DNA of 64,000 nt from CAYUYV01 sp964561475 (lineage in GTDB: Bacteria > Pseudomonadota > Alphaproteobacteria > JAJFIK01), in contig CAZLPU010000007.1 in NCBI GenBank assembly GCA_964561475.1, positions 1 to 64,000 of the forward strand. The letters run 5' to 3'. Positions 53,571 through 63,314 of the stretch are shown here, piece by piece. A program made the translations under genes and the position numbers. The stretch's first letter is position 1. Every line of letters begins with the position of its first letter. The notes under the pieces are model-generated. The model had not been told where the DNA came from. It searched no databases and saw only the letters and a program-made list of their open reading frames with translations.

Positions 53571-55688
53571 ATGAGCGGTATTGCGGGTTTCATCCATCTG
53601 GGCGCAGGCCGGATTGACAGCTACAGGCTTGCCACCATGACCGGTGCCATGGCTCATCGCGGTCCTGACGATGAGGGCTTTGTGGCCATGGACACTCCGT
53701 CGGGGCGCTGTCTGCCTTTGAGCGGTACCGGGACAATCCCTTCGGTGCGCCGTCGGCTTGTGCCCCTTTCGTCTCCCGGTCCCATGGCGCGGGTCGGACT
53801 TGCGCACCGGGACAATGCCCTGTCGGAACCATCGGAGGCGGCCCATCAGCCTTTTCTGTCCACGGACCGGATGGTGTCTGTCGTCTCTGACGGTGAGATC
53901 CACAACGCAGCCGATTTGCGTCGGGACCTGGAGCGCAAGGGCCAGGCCTTCCGGACCAGGAGTAGTGCGGAAGTCATCCTTGTGGCCTACCGTGTGTGGG
54001 GTCCGGATTGTTTTGCCCGGTTCAACGGATCCTGGGCGATTGCCCTGTTCGACGCGGCGCAGAACACCCTCATACTCAGCCGGGACCGGGTGGGGCAGAA
54101 GCCCTTGTTCTGGACCCGGATGGGTGAGGTGATCTATTTTGCGTCGGAAATCAAGGGTCTGCTGGCCCTGCCTGACGTGGGCGCAAAGCGTGGCCTTAAT
54201 CGGGAAGCAGCCGCGCGCTGGCTTGGTCTGGGCGTCCGGGATTGTGGCCGGGCAACCTTCCTTGAGGGGATCGAGCGGGTGCCGGCAGGCACGGCGGGGC
54301 CCGTGAACAAGAGTTTTCCGTATTCCCTGGAGCGCTACTGGTCGTTGCCCCGTCGGCGGCTGCGTGCACGGGACATCAGCGTGTCGGATGCGGCGGACCG
54401 GTTGCGCAATCTCCTGTCGGATGCGGTGAAACTGCGCCTGCCCTGCGATGGCGCCATGGCGGTGGAGTTGAGCGGTGGTCTGGATACGGCCAGTCTCGTT
54501 GCGCTCAGCACCCGCGCGTCAGGCAGTGGTGTCACCACGTACACGGTAAAACACAATGCGGAAGACCATCAATCGGGACAGTGTGGGGAGGAATTTCTTG
54601 CCCGGCAGGTGGCGGAGCGTTGGCGTACGGATTACCGGGTCCTGGTTCCGGGACCCTTGGGTTTCTGGCGTCATGCCGGGGCGTTCTCTCAGTTGCAGGA
54701 TGAGCCCTATCATGGGCCCGGACTGTTTTCGCGGCAGGTATTATGGAGCCAGATGCGGGGGCAGGGCACAAGAGCGCTCATGACAGCGACGGGGGCGGAT
54801 GAGATCTTCGCCGGTCAGATGCGTCATATTCAGTATGCCCTGGTCAGCATGATGCGCGGCGGCCGGATGGGTGATCTTGCTGGCACCGTGATGGGCACCT
54901 CGAGCCTCTCCGATCCCGGGCGCGGCATGCGCCATACGTTCCAGGGCCTGTTGCGGGCCGCCGCCGTGGCTGCGGGGCGTCCGGATCCCTTCGCAGGCCG
55001 GTCATCCCTTGGCCGCCGATCAGGCGGCGGAGCATCAGCGGCCGGAAACGGAGTTGAGGCTTTCCAGTCGGTGCTGGCGGATCTGCGGCCCAGGCGGATC
55101 AATCCGTTCCGCGCCGCTGGGCTGGAGCGGGCACTGATCCAGGACATGAACGTCACCAGCATGCCGGGTTGGCTGGCCGCGATGGATCAGGGCGCCATGG
55201 GCGTGCCACTGGCCTTGCGTATGCCCATGCTTGATCCAAAGGTGCTTGATTTCGTCTTTACCCTGCCTGTTGCCTATTTGATCCGCGGCGGCTGGACCGG
55301 TTGGATCCTGCGCAAGGCCATGGAGCCGCTTCTGCCCGAGGCGACCGTGTGGCGGCGGCGGAGTTCGGTCCCAGGCACGTCCCGCGGGATTTCCCGGGAC
55401 GGCTTCATGCGCCAGTCCCGACCCTATATCGATCTGCTCATCGAGCAAGGCGATGTGCCCTGGTTGGACAAACGCAAGGCAGAATCCGTCTACGGAGATT
55501 GGAAGGCGGTGTCTTTCCTGCTCTGGTATGAGCGGGTGATCAACGGCAACGATGCCCTGTTCCAGCGCATCGAGGCCCTGGCGGACCGTCAGTATGAGGC
55601 GGAAGGCCGCAAGGATGCCACCGGCCCGTTCGGCGCCTTCCGTCCAGCCTATCTCGAAGAAAGGGTTGAGACCGCCCAGGCCGCCTGA
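53571..55688 (+). CDS. asparagine synthase-like protein with altered glutaminase site
   Basis: 705 residues, with GGAGGG before the ATG at 53571. It has the AsnB layout: class II glutamine amidotransferase domain (about 1-215) and an AANH synthetase domain with the PP-loop ELSGGLDTAS and a TATGADEIFAGQ segment. The N-terminus reads MSGIAGF instead of MCGIAGF, so the nucleophilic Cys is Ser2. The usual NGEI is SDGEI (Asp107), and the usual S-D-x-E is SSAE (Ser132). The glutaminase site is therefore probably inactive and the protein may use free ammonia or another amine. Within a polysaccharide cluster it may amidate a uronic acid or similar group. Confidence 0.88.
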   Translation: MSGIAGFIHLGAGRIDSYRLATMTGAMAHRGPDDEGFVAMDTPSGRCLPLSGTGTIPSVRRRLVPLSSPGPMARVGLAHRDNALSEPSEAAHQPFLSTDRMVSVVSDGEIHNAADLRRDLERKGQAFRTRSSAEVILVAYRVWGPDCFARFNGSWAIALFDAAQNTLILSRDRVGQKPLFWTRMGEVIYFASEIKGLLALPDVGAKRGLNREAAARWLGLGVRDCGRATFLEGIERVPAGTAGPVNKSFPYSLERYWSLPRRRLRARDISVSDAADRLRNLLSDAVKLRLPCDGAMAVELSGGLDTASLVALSTRASGSGVTTYTVKHNAEDHQSGQCGEEFLARQVAERWRTDYRVLVPGPLGFWRHAGAFSQLQDEPYHGPGLFSRQVLWSQMRGQGTRALMTATGADEIFAGQMRHIQYALVSMMRGGRMGDLAGTVMGTSSLSDPGRGMRHTFQGLLRAAAVAAGRPDPFAGRSSLGRRSGGGASAAGNGVEAFQSVLADLRPRRINPFRAAGLERALIQDMNVTSMPGWLAAMDQGAMGVPLALRMPMLDPKVLDFVFTLPVAYLIRGGWTGWILRKAMEPLLPEATVWRRRSSVPGTSRGISRDGFMRQSRPYIDLLIEQGDVPWLDKRKAESVYGDWKAVSFLLWYERVINGNDALFQRIEALADRQYEAEGRKDATGPFGAFRPAYLEERVETAQAA

Positions 55689-55793
55689 GACAGGTCATCG
55701 CGCCAGGTTCAAGGTGACCTAGGGCCACCCAGGTCCGCCCGGATCTTCCATACCCGTCATTGCGACCGGATTTTCGTTCAGGGGAATTTCATC

Positions 55794-56987
55794 ATGACTG
55801 GTCCTTGCGTTCTTCACAGTACTGATATCTGGCTGCCATCCACACAGACCTGGCTGCACAATCAAATTCGTTTCCTCCCCAGGCGCATCAATACCCATGT
55901 GGTTTGCGGCCGGGGAGAGAACCTTGACCTGTTCCCGGTGGACAATCTCCATGTGCTCCGGGTGCAGAACCCGGCCCGGTTCATTCTGGAGAAAGCCTTG
56001 ATCAGGGCAGGGATCGCCCGGGGGCTGCCGTTTGTCGGTGATATCGCGCGACGGGTGGGGGCACGGATCATTCATTCCCATTTCGGTCCCGGCGCCTGGG
56101 CGGATGCTCCCGCTGCCGCCCGGGCCAAGGCCCTCCATGTGGCCACCTTTTATGGTTATGACATTGATCAGTTGCCCAACCGGGATCCCGCCTGGGCGCT
56201 GCGCTATCAGGACCTGTTCCAGAGTGTGGACCGGGTGCTGTGCGAAGGCCCCCATATGGGCCGGAAACTGGAGGCGAGGGGATGCCCCGCTGCAAAAATC
56301 CGTGTTCATCCCTTAGGGGTGGATCTGGACCGTCTCGCCTACCGTCCCCGGCTGAGGGCCCGGGGAGAGCCACTGCGGGTCTTGCTGGCCGCAAGCTTCC
56401 GGGAAAAGAAGGGTCTGCCCGACGCCATGCGTGCCCTGGGGCGCATCCGCAAGGAAGTGGTTCTGGAGATCACCGTGATCGGTGAGGCCCGGAACACGCC
56501 CGAGGATCAAAAGGAGAAAGCCCGCATTCTGGAGGCGGTCCTGGAGGCGGGCCTTGAGCGCCACGTGCGCTTTCTGGGTTATCAGTGCCATGACCGTCTC
56601 CATGAGGAAGCCGCCCGCCACCATGTCTTCCTCCAGCCCAGCCGCCACGCCTCCGATGGCGATTCCGAGGGCGGAGCACCGGTCACGCTCATTGAGATGG
56701 CCGCCACGGGGATGCCTATCGTCTCCACGGAGCATTGCGACATTCCCCAGGTCGTCCTCCACGGTCAGACCGGGCTTCTGGCCCCGGAAGGCGATGTGGA
56801 TGCCCTGGCGGCCCAGCTTCTATGGTGTGCCCGCCGTCCCGATGCCTGGCGTCCCATGCTCGACGCCGGTCGGGTCCATATCGAACGCCAGTTCGACGCG
56901 GCGGGACAGGGGCTCGCCCTCGCCGATCTCTACGAAGACCTGCTCAACCCCCGCCCGGCCCAAACCTGGCTGCCCCAAGCGGCGTGA
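55794..56987 (+). CDS. glycosyltransferase family 4 (WcaL-like)
   Basis: 397 residues. N-terminal STDIWLPSTQTWLHNQIRFL, then HSHFGPGAWADAP, and FYGYDIDQLP in the acceptor half. The donor half has VHPLGVDLDRLAYRPR, FREKKGLPDAMRALGRI, and SEGGAPVTLIEMAATGMPIVSTEHCDIPQVV with the EX7E pair. This set is typical of colanic-acid-type WcaL/AmsK galactosyltransferases. Donor and acceptor are unknown. It is the last gene before the AT-rich insertion. Confidence 0.9.
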   Translation: MTGPCVLHSTDIWLPSTQTWLHNQIRFLPRRINTHVVCGRGENLDLFPVDNLHVLRVQNPARFILEKALIRAGIARGLPFVGDIARRVGARIIHSHFGPGAWADAPAAARAKALHVATFYGYDIDQLPNRDPAWALRYQDLFQSVDRVLCEGPHMGRKLEARGCPAAKIRVHPLGVDLDRLAYRPRLRARGEPLRVLLAASFREKKGLPDAMRALGRIRKEVVLEITVIGEARNTPEDQKEKARILEAVLEAGLERHVRFLGYQCHDRLHEEAARHHVFLQPSRHASDGDSEGGAPVTLIEMAATGMPIVSTEHCDIPQVVLHGQTGLLAPEGDVDALAAQLLWCARRPDAWRPMLDAGRVHIERQFDAAGQGLALADLYEDLLNPRPAQTWLPQAA

Positions 56988-57020
56988 TACGACAACAAAG
57001 CCCGTAACAGTGGTCAGCCG

Positions 57021-58544
57021 TCAGCCACATTGGCCACTTGCAGGCCTCACTTTGGGAGTTGAGGGCGCCTTATTCAGGCGAAATTGCCTCCGGCCTTGCT
57101 TTGCACCATGTTCATAGAAGAGCTGCGTGATAGCCTTGTTTTCATTCTCGTTGATTTCGAGAACCTGCCAGCAATAGCGCCGAGTATCGCATTTGCTGCT
57201 GTCCACGGTTTCAGCCAAAATGAAGCCCTCAAGCTCCTGATGTTTATCTTCGTCAAAGTATTTGACGACAAAGTAATCTGGATCTCGATGAGTCCCCACT
57301 TTGCGTATCATTGCGTTTTCGTCGATATATTTTGTGGGATTAATGGGAATCATTGAATTCGCAGCAAGCCTCCATGGTCCGCGCTCTTTGCCAATTTTCT
57401 TCGCAGCTTCAAAGTCCTTGGCTGTCCAAAATGGAGTTGGACACGACAAAGTAGCTGGAAATTTGCGCCGTCTAAGGGAAGTCTCGTAATTTGCCGCACC
57501 ATCCTTGCTTATGGAGACTATCACATCAAAACCGTGGGTCTCTTCCATAGTATCTGGAGGACGGTTCTCGATCCGATCTGTACCCATACCCTCGATTCCA
57601 AGCAATTTGGCCAAATCATTTGTGTAAGTCGGGCGGGAGCTTGCATAGGTGACAATGCCGGTCACTGGTACACCGGGTAAATCATACCGGGAGGGAATCA
57701 TTTTGAAGTCAGTTTGAAGTTCTCCCTCAATACGGTTAAGAATATGACCTGGAATGTCGGGATCATGAACAATTTGTATCTTTTTATCAAATGGAAGATT
57801 ATTTTTAAACGCAATCCAAAACACCTCCGCTTGTCGGCATAATTTAATCAAATCATTATTTGCTGTTGTCTTTGCGACGTCAAAAACCTTTTGTGTTTTC
57901 TCAAATATATCAATTTTTTGACCAGCATCCCCGTTAAAAAATGAGTGATGATCATCGACTATCTTTTGACACACATCAATAGCATTCCACTCACTCTGAG
58001 AAGCAGTTTTAACTGGCATCCGAACTTTAAAATAATATTCAGGGACAAGTCCCCGTTTCTCAGATCGAACAGGATACAAGTCATCCGGATTTGTCGATAG
58101 AACCCGATAAATTACACCTTGACCATTCAGACCAATATCTGCGCCAGTCATTTGCGGCAACGGTTTCTTGGCTTGATCCTTAAGCGAGCGTCTCCACTGG
58201 TCCAATGTGTTACTTACGACTTTATCGACCAAAATTTTGCATGGTGCGTTAGCTTCAACATTGAAGTAAATTGATACGCATTCGAGTACCGTCTGCGCAA
58301 CACTGCTCACATAGCTTTGAACTCTCGATTTATCGTTGATACTATGACGATACTCTACGATAATCTGGCTAATTATGTTTTTATGATTTATGTCATCTAT
58401 CTCAAGAGTGACCTTTGTCGCGTCCACCTCATTTGGTGAAATGTCTTTCGAATGTGCCGTGGACGTGTATAAGGATATGGTCGCGGCTAAGCATACAAGC
58501 GAGAGCCTTTTGGCGACAGAGATTGATTGTAAGTGCGCGATCAT
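57021..58544 (-). CDS. exported protein of unknown function, AT-rich gene
   Basis: 507 residues with a signal peptide (RLSLVCLAATISLYTSTAHS, cleavage about residue 32). The mature part is Lys/Asn/Ile-rich and soluble-looking, with several cysteines that could pair. A segment near residues 270-330 (KIQIVHDPDIPGHILNRIEGEL... then VTYASSRPTYTNDLAKLLG) has a strand-helix-strand-helix rhythm, vaguely like LytR_C-type domains; this is only a pattern impression. The gene is clearly more AT-rich than its surroundings and lies on the opposite strand to the cluster. Its start overlaps the end of the upstream gene by four bases (ATGA). Confidence 0.7.
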   Translation of the reverse strand: MIAHLQSISVAKRLSLVCLAATISLYTSTAHSKDISPNEVDATKVTLEIDDINHKNIISQIIVEYRHSINDKSRVQSYVSSVAQTVLECVSIYFNVEANAPCKILVDKVVSNTLDQWRRSLKDQAKKPLPQMTGADIGLNGQGVIYRVLSTNPDDLYPVRSEKRGLVPEYYFKVRMPVKTASQSEWNAIDVCQKIVDDHHSFFNGDAGQKIDIFEKTQKVFDVAKTTANNDLIKLCRQAEVFWIAFKNNLPFDKKIQIVHDPDIPGHILNRIEGELQTDFKMIPSRYDLPGVPVTGIVTYASSRPTYTNDLAKLLGIEGMGTDRIENRPPDTMEETHGFDVIVSISKDGAANYETSLRRRKFPATLSCPTPFWTAKDFEAAKKIGKERGPWRLAANSMIPINPTKYIDENAMIRKVGTHRDPDYFVVKYFDEDKHQELEGFILAETVDSSKCDTRRYCWQVLEINENENKAITQLFYEHGAKQGRRQFRLNKAPSTPKVRPASGQCG

Positions 58545-59317
58545 TCCATAATCCCCGGTACGAGTATCAGTGTACGAGTCGGTTCATGCCCCATCGAAGT
58601 GAGGCTTCGCTGCGGATGTGGGTAGGTCCGAACTGGGATATTTAAGCCAGTTGCCACAATACCCAAAGCATCACGAAGACAGCCTGGGCTCACTAATCTG
58701 TTTTCGCGAAGGATATATAGCCCAGGCTGCAGTATGAATGGTAATTTTTGGGCAAAGTCGAATGCTAGATTGTTCCATTCCGCGTGAGAAATGGTGTTAA
58801 AACTGATATGTGGTAGGATCTTCCGCAGATTCTTAAGTACTGTTGTGGACACCTGCAGATTTCCCTCTTTAATAAGTATGGTAATCCTTTCCGTGCTTAG
58901 CGGTAATAGATTACTGTCTTGATCCTGCGAGCAAGGCGCAGGTAGGCTTTCAGTCCATAAGGGCGTGGATTTGTCGTACACTCTATGGCCATATTGCTCG
59001 GTCGTCTCCGATCTATTCGGAATGTGTCCTATATTCCTGATCCTCCCGGCATCTGATGGTCGGCTTTTCTCATCGGTCATTGGCGCCTTTTTAGCGCCCT
59101 GCCCATTTTGGTCGGTATGAGATGCGGCAGTGGCTCGTAGTGCTTGGTCGAGAGCCTTATCCTGATCCATCGCAGTTTCCTGCACAGACTCCGACGGGCC
59201 TCCGAAAATAAACGGAATGACAACCGCCAAAATAGTAAGGCAAAGCGCGAAGGCTTTATCAGGCGTCACCCATTCCCGAGGGTCCTTAAACCGCTTCCAG
59301 ATATCTCTCAACGCCAT
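58541..59317 (-). CDS. membrane-anchored protein of unknown function, AT-rich gene
   Basis: 258 residues. A short basic cytoplasmic start (ALRDIWKRFKDPREW) leads to one transmembrane helix (about 22-40, AFALCLTILAVVIPFIFGG). A polar linker of ~95 residues and a C-terminal domain of ~110 residues follow, presumably periplasmic. That domain begins ERITILIKEGNLQVSTTVLKNLRKIL and ends TRTLILVPGIME. No family is recognised. It is the first gene of a coupled pair with the exported 507-residue protein, so the two probably act together in the envelope. Confidence 0.7.
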   Translation of the reverse strand: MALRDIWKRFKDPREWVTPDKAFALCLTILAVVIPFIFGGPSESVQETAMDQDKALDQALRATAASHTDQNGQGAKKAPMTDEKSRPSDAGRIRNIGHIPNRSETTEQYGHRVYDKSTPLWTESLPAPCSQDQDSNLLPLSTERITILIKEGNLQVSTTVLKNLRKILPHISFNTISHAEWNNLAFDFAQKLPFILQPGLYILRENRLVSPGCLRDALGIVATGLNIPVRTYPHPQRSLTSMGHEPTRTLILVPGIME

Positions 59318-59860
59318 TCAGGAGCCCTCTGATAAGCGCTTGACTCAACCTCTGCCGTGCATCGGCCACACGTGATGAGTGCGAAATAGACTCTGAGTTG
59401 TCGCTGATGCCACCGTTGAAATAAGTACTAACAGGACATTAACAAGCGCAACCTGACACTTGCGAGGAATGCCTGATAAATGGTCAAGGTTCTGAGATGG
59501 TTGTGTTTTGTGGTCTATGTGCAACAGACGCGTTGGCAATCGTATTGGGATTACCGTGGTTGCAGGCAGGAAGCTGAAGGCGTGGCCTCGTTCCACACGG
59601 TAGGAAGTTGGTCCAAAGCTGACTAGAAATTGCCGCACTTGGGGCGTCGGTTTGGCTCTATAAGGGCCTGACGGAAAAGTGACCCGGGCCGGAAGGGCTG
59701 GAAGCGGGCCTGGAGAGATGTGATGCCCGGCGCTTGGTCGATCTGTTCTGGGCCATGGTCTGGCGGTGACGCAGCCTTTCGTATCACGCTGGCTTGTCAG
59801 GCCGGGCACCGGTGTCCTTGTTGAACCATGCTGCTGACCTCGTTTTGGAGGAGTTTGACC
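59318..59860. other. intergenic region between divergent genes
   Basis: About 540 bases with no gene I can support. The part next to the AT-rich pair (to about 59600) shares its low GC; composition returns to normal near 59650. That switch probably marks one edge of the acquired segment. No direct repeats were found at the edges. Confidence 0.4.
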
Positions 59861-61084
59861 GTGCCGACTGAGTCCCCCATGCAGCCCGCGGCCAAATCGG
59901 GCCTCAACGCCAGGCAATCGGGTAATGCCGAACATTCGCTGACCCCGGCCCTCATGCCGGACGGGGCGCGGGACCGGGTTCGGGCCTGGCTCAGCGGCGA
60001 TGCTCTGCCCCTGTGGGCTGAAAAGGGTGTCGAACCCAACGGCGCCTTTCTGGAACAGCTCACCACCGATGGCGCGCCGGATCCGGACGCGGTGCGGCGG
60101 ATCCGGGTGCAGGCCCGGCAGGTCTATGTTTTTGCCCAAGCCACTCTGCTCGGCCTTGGTGATTGGCGGGATGAGGCGGCCCACGGTCTGGAATGGCTGG
60201 TGAAAAAGGGCTGGGATGAGAAGGACGGCGGTTTCTTCCACCACCTTAACGGCGACGGTACCGTGGCGAACGGGAAGAAAGATACCTACGACCACGCCTT
60301 CGTCCTGTTCGCCCTGGCCCACGCCAAGCTGGTCGATCCCCACGGCATTGCCGACACCTGGATCGGCAAGACCATGGAATACATCGAGCGGGATCTGACC
60401 GACGCCGATGCCCCGGGAGCCCTGGCCTTCCATGAGGGCGTGCCCCGGGTTCTGCCACGGCGCCAGAACCCGCACATGCACCTGACCGAAGCCTTTCTGG
60501 CGCTTCACAATGCAACGGGTGATTCGGCCTATCTGGAGCGGGCCGGCAAGCTTGTGGACCTGTTCCGGAGCCATTTCTTCCACAAGGAAACAGATACGCT
60601 GGCGGAATTTTTCACCGACGACTTCAAGCCGGTGGAGGGGGATCCGGGCCTCATCGTGGAGCCGGGACACCATTTCGAATGGGTCTACCTCCTCGATGCC
60701 TATGCAGACGCCGCCCTCAAGGAGACCCTGCCCGAAGCGGAGGCCCTCTTTGCCGTGGCCCGGGCCCGGGGCATCGATCCGGTCTCCGGTCTGGTCTATG
60801 ACGAGATCTGGCGGGACGGGGGCACCGCCAAGGAAACCAAGCGCATGTGGCCCCAGACGGAAGCCCTGCGCGCCCATGTGATTCGGGCCAAGGACGATTC
60901 CCTGCTGGTCTCCGCTGCGGAAGAATGGCTCGATCGGATTTTCCGCTATTATCTCGATCCGGCACCGGCCGGCACCTGGCGGGATGTCATGGGCGCAGAT
61001 AACCGGCCCGTTGAAGGCAAGCCGATCCCCGCCAGCACCTTCTACCATGTGCTTTCAGCATTCAGTGCAGTGCTGGAGGCGTGA
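59861..61084 (+). CDS. AGE-family epimerase/isomerase (mannose-6-phosphate isomerase-like)
   Basis: 407 residues from a GTG at 59861, chosen because GGAGGAG lies upstream; an ATG at 59828 is possible. The (alpha/alpha)6-barrel pattern of N-acylglucosamine 2-epimerases is visible: QARQVYVFAQA, GGFFHHLNGDG, TYDHAFVLFALAHA, RRQNPHMHLTEAFLAL, EPGHHFEWVYLLD with catalytic His pairs, and the C-terminal ASTFYHVLSAFS. Some members interconvert mannose and fructose or their 6-phosphates. With pgi and manC directly downstream, fructose-6-phosphate to mannose-6-phosphate is the likely job. Confidence 0.87.
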   Translation: MPTESPMQPAAKSGLNARQSGNAEHSLTPALMPDGARDRVRAWLSGDALPLWAEKGVEPNGAFLEQLTTDGAPDPDAVRRIRVQARQVYVFAQATLLGLGDWRDEAAHGLEWLVKKGWDEKDGGFFHHLNGDGTVANGKKDTYDHAFVLFALAHAKLVDPHGIADTWIGKTMEYIERDLTDADAPGALAFHEGVPRVLPRRQNPHMHLTEAFLALHNATGDSAYLERAGKLVDLFRSHFFHKETDTLAEFFTDDFKPVEGDPGLIVEPGHHFEWVYLLDAYADAALKETLPEAEALFAVARARGIDPVSGLVYDEIWRDGGTAKETKRMWPQTEALRAHVIRAKDDSLLVSAAEEWLDRIFRYYLDPAPAGTWRDVMGADNRPVEGKPIPASTFYHVLSAFSAVLEA

Positions 61085-61313
61085 CCCGCCCCGACGGGCA
61101 TGGTAAATCCCTGCGCGACTGAAGGGGCCCATTCACGCGGCGCCCAATTCCCATGCCCCGGCCCATCAAGCCCCGGTCCGATATGCGCTCTGGACACCCA
61201 CTCCCATAACGAACAGCCCATCAGGCCCGTGTTTCCTGAGAGGCCCTTGTTTGAAGGGAGATTTGGTGTTTCCAGAAGGATCCGGGGCAATCGGTATCGA
61301 AAGCGAGGACAGG

Positions 61314-63023
61314 ATGAGCGACCAAAGCTCGGCCGCCCAAGTTGCCAGCGGCTCGACCGCCCATAACGACGACATGGCCTCGGGCCGCCCGGCCCTGAAG
61401 GCCTGGAAGTCCCTTGAAGCCCACGCCGCGGAGTTGAGGGGCCAGTCGATTCTGAACCTGTTCGCCGAGGACGAGGGCCGGTTCGGCGCCATGAACGCCT
61501 CCACCTGCGGCATCCTGCTCGACTACTCCAAGACCAAGATGACCCCGGACACCATGGCCCTGCTTCTGGCCCTGGCCCGGGATGTGGATCTGGAGGGACG
61601 GCGCACGGAAATGGTCACCGGCGCGCCCATCAACGTCACGGAAAAGCGCTCCGTGCTGCACACGGCCCTGCGCCGCATGGACCGGGCACCGGTCACCGTG
61701 GGCGGGCGCAACGTGGTCGAGGATGTGGAGCGGGTGGTCACCCACATGTCCGGCTTCGTGGAGCGGGTCCATAGCGGGGCCTGGGCGGGCTACACGGAAA
61801 AGCGCATCACCGATATCGTGAATATCGGCATTGGCGGCTCCGATCTGGGTCCCCGGCTGTTGTGCGATGCCCTCAAGCCCTACCACACCGGCGGCATCCG
61901 CCCCCATTTCGTGTCCAATGTCGATGGGGTCGACATCATGGACACCCTGGCGGGGCTCGATCCGGAAACGACCCTGTTCATTATTTCATCCAAGAGCTTC
62001 ACCACCCAGGAAACCATGGCCAATGCCCGGTCGGCCCGGGCTTGGCTCGTGGACCGTCTGGGAGATCAGGCGGCGGTGGCCAAGCATTTCGTGGCCGTCT
62101 CCACCAATCTCGAAGCGGTCAAGGAGTTCGGCATCGATCCGGACAACACCTTCGAGTTCTGGGACTGGGTCGGCGGGCGCTATTCCCTCTGGTCCGCGAT
62201 CGGTCTGTCCATCGCGCTGACCCTGGGCATGGCCCATTTCGATGCCCTGCGCCGGGGTGCTTTTTCCATGGACCGCCACTTCATGGATACGCCCCTGGAG
62301 CAGAACCTGCCGGTGTTGCTGGCCCTGGTCGGCATCTGGCATGCGAATTTCCAGCACCACCGCACCCTGGCGGTCCTGCCCTACAGTGCCCGGCTCGGCC
62401 TTCTGCCGTCCTATCTCCAGCAGGCGGATATGGAGAGTAATGGCAAGAGCGTCACCCGGGACGGCGAGCCGGTGGGCTACCAGACCGCACCAGTTCTCTG
62501 GGGAGGCGTGGGCACCGATGTGCAGCATTCCTTCTTCCAGATGCTCCACCAGGGCACCCAGGTGGTGCCGTGCGAATTCATCGGCGTTTCCGAGCCGGAT
62601 ACGGGCGATGAGGCCCATCACCGTCTGCTGATGGCCAATTTCTTCGCCCAGACCGAGGCCCTGATGCGCGGGCGCACGGGCGCGGAAGCCCGGTCCCTGC
62701 TGACCGGCGGCGGTGAGGATCCGGCCCAGGCGGATGCCCTGGTGCCCCACACCACATTCCCCGGCGGACGGCCCAGCGTAACCCTGCTGATCGACAAGCT
62801 CAGCCCGGAGCGCATGGGGGCCCTCATCGCCCTTTATGAACACAAGATTTTCACCCAGGGCGTCATCTGGGACGTGAATTCCTACGACCAGTTCGGGGTG
62901 GAGCTGGGCAAGAAGGTTGCCAAGCGCCTCCTGGAAGACGACGGCGTGTCGGACATGAGCGCATCGACACGGGGTCTGGTGGAGGCCTACAACGGCCACT
63001 GCCGCGATCGGGACCGTATCTGA
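61314..63023 (+). CDS. pgi: glucose-6-phosphate isomerase
   Basis: 569 residues (E. coli 549). The start at 61314 follows GAGG. Signatures include NIGIGGSDLGPRL, ISSKSFTTQETM, the PGI motif 1 DWVGGRYSLWSAIGLSIAL, GTDVQHSFFQMLHQG, and motif 2 near GVELGKKVAKRLLE with the catalytic Lys. It interconverts glucose-6-phosphate and fructose-6-phosphate. Placement between the AGE-type isomerase and manC suggests a supply line for GDP-mannose as well as glycolysis. Confidence 0.97.
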   Translation: MSDQSSAAQVASGSTAHNDDMASGRPALKAWKSLEAHAAELRGQSILNLFAEDEGRFGAMNASTCGILLDYSKTKMTPDTMALLLALARDVDLEGRRTEMVTGAPINVTEKRSVLHTALRRMDRAPVTVGGRNVVEDVERVVTHMSGFVERVHSGAWAGYTEKRITDIVNIGIGGSDLGPRLLCDALKPYHTGGIRPHFVSNVDGVDIMDTLAGLDPETTLFIISSKSFTTQETMANARSARAWLVDRLGDQAAVAKHFVAVSTNLEAVKEFGIDPDNTFEFWDWVGGRYSLWSAIGLSIALTLGMAHFDALRRGAFSMDRHFMDTPLEQNLPVLLALVGIWHANFQHHRTLAVLPYSARLGLLPSYLQQADMESNGKSVTRDGEPVGYQTAPVLWGGVGTDVQHSFFQMLHQGTQVVPCEFIGVSEPDTGDEAHHRLLMANFFAQTEALMRGRTGAEARSLLTGGGEDPAQADALVPHTTFPGGRPSVTLLIDKLSPERMGALIALYEHKIFTQGVIWDVNSYDQFGVELGKKVAKRLLEDDGVSDMSASTRGLVEAYNGHCRDRDRI

Positions 63024-63036
63024 TCGCTTGGGAAAA

Positions 63037-63082
63037 CCGGTACCGGCGGGGGTACCGGAAGCGGCCCGTTCCAAGAGGCCGC
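63037..63082 (+). terminator. two consecutive hairpins after pgi
   Basis: CCGGTACC (63037-63044) pairs perfectly with GGTACCGG (63051-63058), and GCGGCC (63061-63066) with GGCCGC (63077-63082). They start 14 bases after the pgi stop. Neither is followed by a T-run. Confidence 0.45.
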
Positions 63083-63314
63083 ACACGGGAACAGGACACG
63101 GGGAAACAGTCGTAAATCATCCGGATGGATGTTTGGGGGATACTTCAGGGGGAGGCTTGGGCCTGCGCTCTCATGGTGCAGGGTCTTGTCCGGGCTGGAA
63201 CGCCGATCAGTACTCTGATCAGCGATCGGGCCTGGGCGCGGGCAACGGGCCTGACCGTCCTTTATGAGTATGGGCTTGCATGAGGATGGGCCCCGCATTG
63301 GCATGGGTACACTG

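Noticed and set aside
57004..57063. Hairpin-like AGTGG...CCACT sequence as a terminator between convergent genes
   Set aside because: The stem is only about eight pairs with a mismatch and a long loop, and there is no T-run.
59345..61048. 567-residue open frame on the reverse strand
   Set aside because: It overlaps the AGE-family gene, which has clear family motifs; the reverse product is low-complexity and unlike any protein.
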